From contig NZ_BJXB01000059.1 in NCBI RefSeq assembly GCF_007990775.1, positions 1-14,198 on the forward strand: a DNA stretch of 14,198 nucleotides. The letters are read 5' to 3'. The notes under the pieces were generated by a model that did not search any database, was not told the origin of the DNA, and saw nothing but the letters and a program-made list of their open reading frames with translations. The position numbers were made by a program, and so were the translations under genes. Shown here piece after piece: positions 12,678 through 14,198 of the stretch. This DNA comes from Deinococcus cellulosilyticus NBRC 106333 = KACC 11606. GTDB taxonomy: Bacteria > Deinococcota > Deinococci > Deinococcales > Deinococcaceae. Position 1 is the stretch's first letter, and the number at the start of each line of letters is the position of its first letter.

Positions 12678-12797
12678 ATGTCAGGAGATCCCTTTACTCT
12701 GGTGCTGATTGCAGTCAATGCCGTGGTCTGGGTGCTGGTGTGGCGGGTGCGCAGCCAGATGTTCAAACGCCCTTTTTCAGGGCGACCACAAGAGTAA
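12678..12797 (+). CDS. Single-helix micro-membrane protein (39 aa)
   Basis: It starts MSGDPFTLVLIAVNAVVWVL and ends RPFSGRPQE. One hydrophobic helix (about 7-22) is followed by a basic, cytoplasmic-type tail (WRVRSQMFKR). There is no Shine-Dalgarno, but TACCCT ends six bases before the ATG, matching the TAnnnT leaderless pattern seen elsewhere in the window. It is convergent with the small membrane gene at 12855-13028. Function unknown; the size and layout recall small membrane regulators or toxins, without specific support. Confidence 0.5.
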   Translation: MSGDPFTLVLIAVNAVVWVLVWRVRSQMFKRPFSGRPQE

Positions 12798-12816
12798 ATA
12801 GCCCTTGTTGGAAAAC

Positions 12817-12859
12817 AAAAAATCCCACATGATACTTGGTGACAGCAACGCTCGTCACC
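12817..12859 (-). repeat. Intergenic repeat copy D
   Basis: On the minus strand: GGTGAC, a ten-base loop, GTCACC, then AAGTATCATGTGGGA and six T. The first stem arm overlaps the TGA stop of the small membrane gene ending at 12855, so it forms the 3' end of that message and looks like its terminator. It is the most diverged copy in the loop but has the best-paired stem. Confidence 0.7.
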
Positions 12860-13028
12860 ATCTTTTTCTGATTTGTCGCATGCCCAGGTAAACAGGGAAG
12901 AAGGTCAAAATCACGCAAACACTGACTTTCTGCAGGGTGATGGGACTGCCCTGCAATATCCACATGCAGACCACCAGCAAGGCTGCACCTCCACCCAGCC
13001 ACAAAACAAGGTGGATCAGGCACAACAT
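12855..13028 (-). CDS. Two-helix small membrane protein (57 aa)
   Basis: The minus strand encodes MLCLIHLVLWLGGGAALLVV, continuing through a short linker (WILQGSPITLQ) to a second hydrophobic helix (VSVCVILTFFPVYLGM) and the basic tail RQIRKRW. Two helices with a positively charged C-terminus suggest a hairpin with both ends in the cytoplasm. No strong ribosome site is visible (AGGA is very close to the ATG); TCAAAT five bases upstream may be a -10 of a leaderless message. The stop is overlapped by repeat copy D. No family is recognised. Confidence 0.55.
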   Translation of the reverse strand: MLCLIHLVLWLGGGAALLVVCMWILQGSPITLQKVSVCVILTFFPVYLGMRQIRKRW

Positions 13029-13087
13029 GTCCTATTTGATTTGTGCTTTCTGAGACTCTACAACCCTTTGTGACATGATGGATTATG

Positions 13088-13124
13088 GAACCCCAGACTG
13101 GACTGCAAATTCAATCTGGGGTTC
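13088..13124. terminator. 10-bp inverted repeat between small membrane genes
   Basis: GAACCCCAGA (13088-13097) and TCTGGGGTTC (13115-13124) form a perfect stem with a 17-base loop, 60 bases beyond the stop of the gene at 13188-13367 on the minus strand. No T-run follows, so termination is only one possibility. Confidence 0.4.
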
Positions 13125-13187
13125 TGGAGGTGATGAGAGGCATATTTTATCCCCTCAAGAGAACGGTCATCCATCTCTTTCAGAGAA

Positions 13188-13367
13188 TTACTGCTTTGTT
13201 TTGGAGTTGGACAGGAAGTTGATCACAGGAGACACCACCGCTGTCAACAGAAGGCTCAATACAGCCAGAAAATACTCTGGACCCTGCTTGAAGGCATACA
13301 CCAAAAGTGCAACCACGAGAAGTGCCGCAATAAGTGCGGCAATGATCAAAACGCTTTTTTGCTTCAT
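13188..13367 (-). CDS. Small two-helix membrane protein (59 aa), paralogue of 199-399
   Basis: It starts MKQKSVLIIAALIAALLVVA, continues LLVYAFKQGPEYF, and has a second hydrophobic helix before the polar tail SNSKTKQ. The central LLVY..KQG.E.F matches LLVF..RQG.E.F of the 66-aa protein at 199-399, in the same position between two helices. GGAGGTG lies four bases before the ATG at 13367, favouring this start over the GTG at 13373. TATACA near 13425 may be its -10. Function unknown; the existence of two related copies supports a real gene family. Confidence 0.62.
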   Translation of the reverse strand: MKQKSVLIIAALIAALLVVALLVYAFKQGPEYFLAVLSLLLTAVVSPVINFLSNSKTKQ

Positions 13368-13856
13368 AAACACCTCCAGAAGGTTGGGAAAAGGCCATAA
13401 AGCGGATAGCTGAACTGCTGGTGTATACAGCGTTCACCTCTTTTCGTTGATCTGAATGTATGAGATTACGGTATGAGGGTGTGATGCCTTAACCCGTTAT
13501 GTGTGAGCCGTGTTGCAACTGGACCACATGTTCACTGTCAGCTGTGTTTGGGAAAGGCCGTTGTGGGGAAGCTGATGGACAAGACATGAGGCTATGGGTC
13601 TAACTATGATTGACGAACAACTGGTAGGAAATCCACCCATCAAGCTTTTGTCCTGCTTGTATTTAAATACCATTTCCATACAAATTCAAGTCCCCTATTG
13701 AATTATTTGATATTGATAGTATGTTGTTTCGTTATTTGTCCATTTTTAATTTGTGGTAATGAGCCATTAGTGCGTCTCACAGCTAAAAAGCGCCTCCTTA
13801 AAGATTCTCACTAAAAATTCTTCAGGGTGCTTCGATTGGTATTATATTGGTATCAT
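13368..13856. other. AT-rich intergenic region without a gene
   Basis: No frame here looks coding. The left part holds the upstream region of the gene at 13188-13367. From about 13650 the sequence becomes markedly A/T-rich (runs such as TTGAATTATTTGATATTGAT), unlike the rest of the window, with a short tandem-like TTGGTATTATATTGGTATCA at about 13836-13855. This may be acquired DNA or a promoter region for genes beyond the window. Confidence 0.4.
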
Positions 13857-14198
13857 TCAAGTGCTACACGATTTCTGCTTGAGCAGGCTAGTTTTGACGT
13901 GCCAATCAACATATATTGTTTGTTTTGTTTCTCGGTTACGACAGATGTCAATCTCAATCCTTTGAACCCCATGATCGGAGACCACAGCGGTGGAAACCGA
14001 CAGGTGGTAGATCTCGTTGAAGATGTGATGGAAATGCGCATCATCAGCAGGCGATACGAAGGTGGCTAGGTGGTCATCAAGACCCTGAATGTCAGAGCAT
14101 TTGATGCCATGCCCCTGCTTCGGCAATCCTGCGAGATGATGTGGGTCAACATGTGGGTCAAGGCTCCATAGTTGACAGTCGTATAGAAAGGGTCGCTC
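13857..14198 (-). CDS. Hypothetical protein, C-terminal part, runs off the window
   Basis: The minus-strand frame is open from the window edge to TGA at 13857, giving at least 113 codons (ERPFLYDCQLWSLDPH at the edge). Stretches such as HFHHIFNEIYHLSVSTAVVS and IEIDICRNRETKQTIYVDWH have coding-like composition and a mixed alpha/beta look. A TTG at 14126 could be an internal start, but nothing upstream supports it. No family is recognised. Overlapping frames on the other strand are poorer. Confidence 0.5.
   Translation of the reverse strand, partial: ERPFLYDCQLWSLDPHVDPHHLAGLPKQGHGIKCSDIQGLDDHLATFVSPADDAHFHHIFNEIYHLSVSTAVVSDHGVQRIEIDICRNRETKQTIYVDWHVKTSLLKQKSCST

Noticed and set aside
13075..13413. 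112-codon plus-strand frame over the last small membrane gene
   Set aside because: Antisense to a membrane protein with a strong ribosome site and a paralogue in the window.
14130..14165. Direct repeat GATG(A)TGTGGGTCAACATGTGGGTCAA near the right edge
   Set aside because: Two short copies within a probable coding frame; too short and isolated for a repeat array.
1..14198. CRISPR array, tRNA or rRNA genes
   Set aside because: No regularly spaced repeats, cloverleaf with conserved T-loop, or rRNA signature sequences were seen on either strand.

Overview
This 14.2 kb window looks like an accessory, insertion-sequence-rich region of a Deinococcus-type chromosome or plasmid. That assignment is inference. 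It rests on several genes whose -10 box lies 6-7 bases before the ATG (leaderless layout, common in Deinococcus), on a dCTP deaminase N-terminus that reads like the Deinococcus protein, and on the mix of IS4, IS110 and IS1182-type elements. No rRNA, tRNA or CRISPR array is visible.

Left part (1-2100) is a graveyard. It holds a small two-helix membrane protein, a 19-codon ORF behind a strong promoter that runs straight into an intrinsic terminator, the first 20 codons of a dCTP deaminase, and a chimeric wreck in which an IS1182-type transposase N-terminus is joined to the C-terminal half of a tRNA-guanine-transglycosylase-like (TGT-like) gene carrying a one-base frameshift. Next comes an intact HigB/HigA toxin-antitoxin pair (2150-2911) with a leaderless promoter and a palindromic operator. 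A convergent minus-strand block follows: a three-helix membrane protein and a Ser/Thr kinase with a C-terminal zinc ribbon.

Centre (4601-7784). A complete 1650-bp IS4-family element has imperfect inverted repeats and a perfect 9-bp target duplication. Besides its transposase it carries a second gene inside the repeats, resembling WapI-type immunity proteins. It sits between the kinase promoter and a 71-aa gene of unknown function. Directly after that gene is an IS110-family element, which appears to have landed in a small repeated 3'-UTR element. A second Ser/Thr kinase, with an N-terminal zinc ribbon and a 270-residue unknown C-terminal domain, follows on the plus strand.

Right part (9580-14198). 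It contains an IS110 C-terminal remnant, a small zinc-ribbon protein like phage DUF6527 proteins, a GH19 chitinase/endolysin-like pseudogene with an in-frame amber codon, a small acidic protein, a perfect 28-bp palindrome resembling an ideal lac operator, and the intact TGT-like gene with its own strong promoter. Three tiny membrane proteins and the C-terminus of an unknown protein running off the edge complete the window. The endolysin fragment, the DUF6527-like gene, the dCTP deaminase fragment and the TGT-like genes (relatives of phage DpdA DNA-modifying enzymes) together hint at decayed prophage material.

The strongest candidates for something new are the IS4 element with an immunity-like passenger, the short zinc-finger-less TGT-like family (one intact and one dead copy), and a four-copy hairpin plus T-run repeat found just after small genes.
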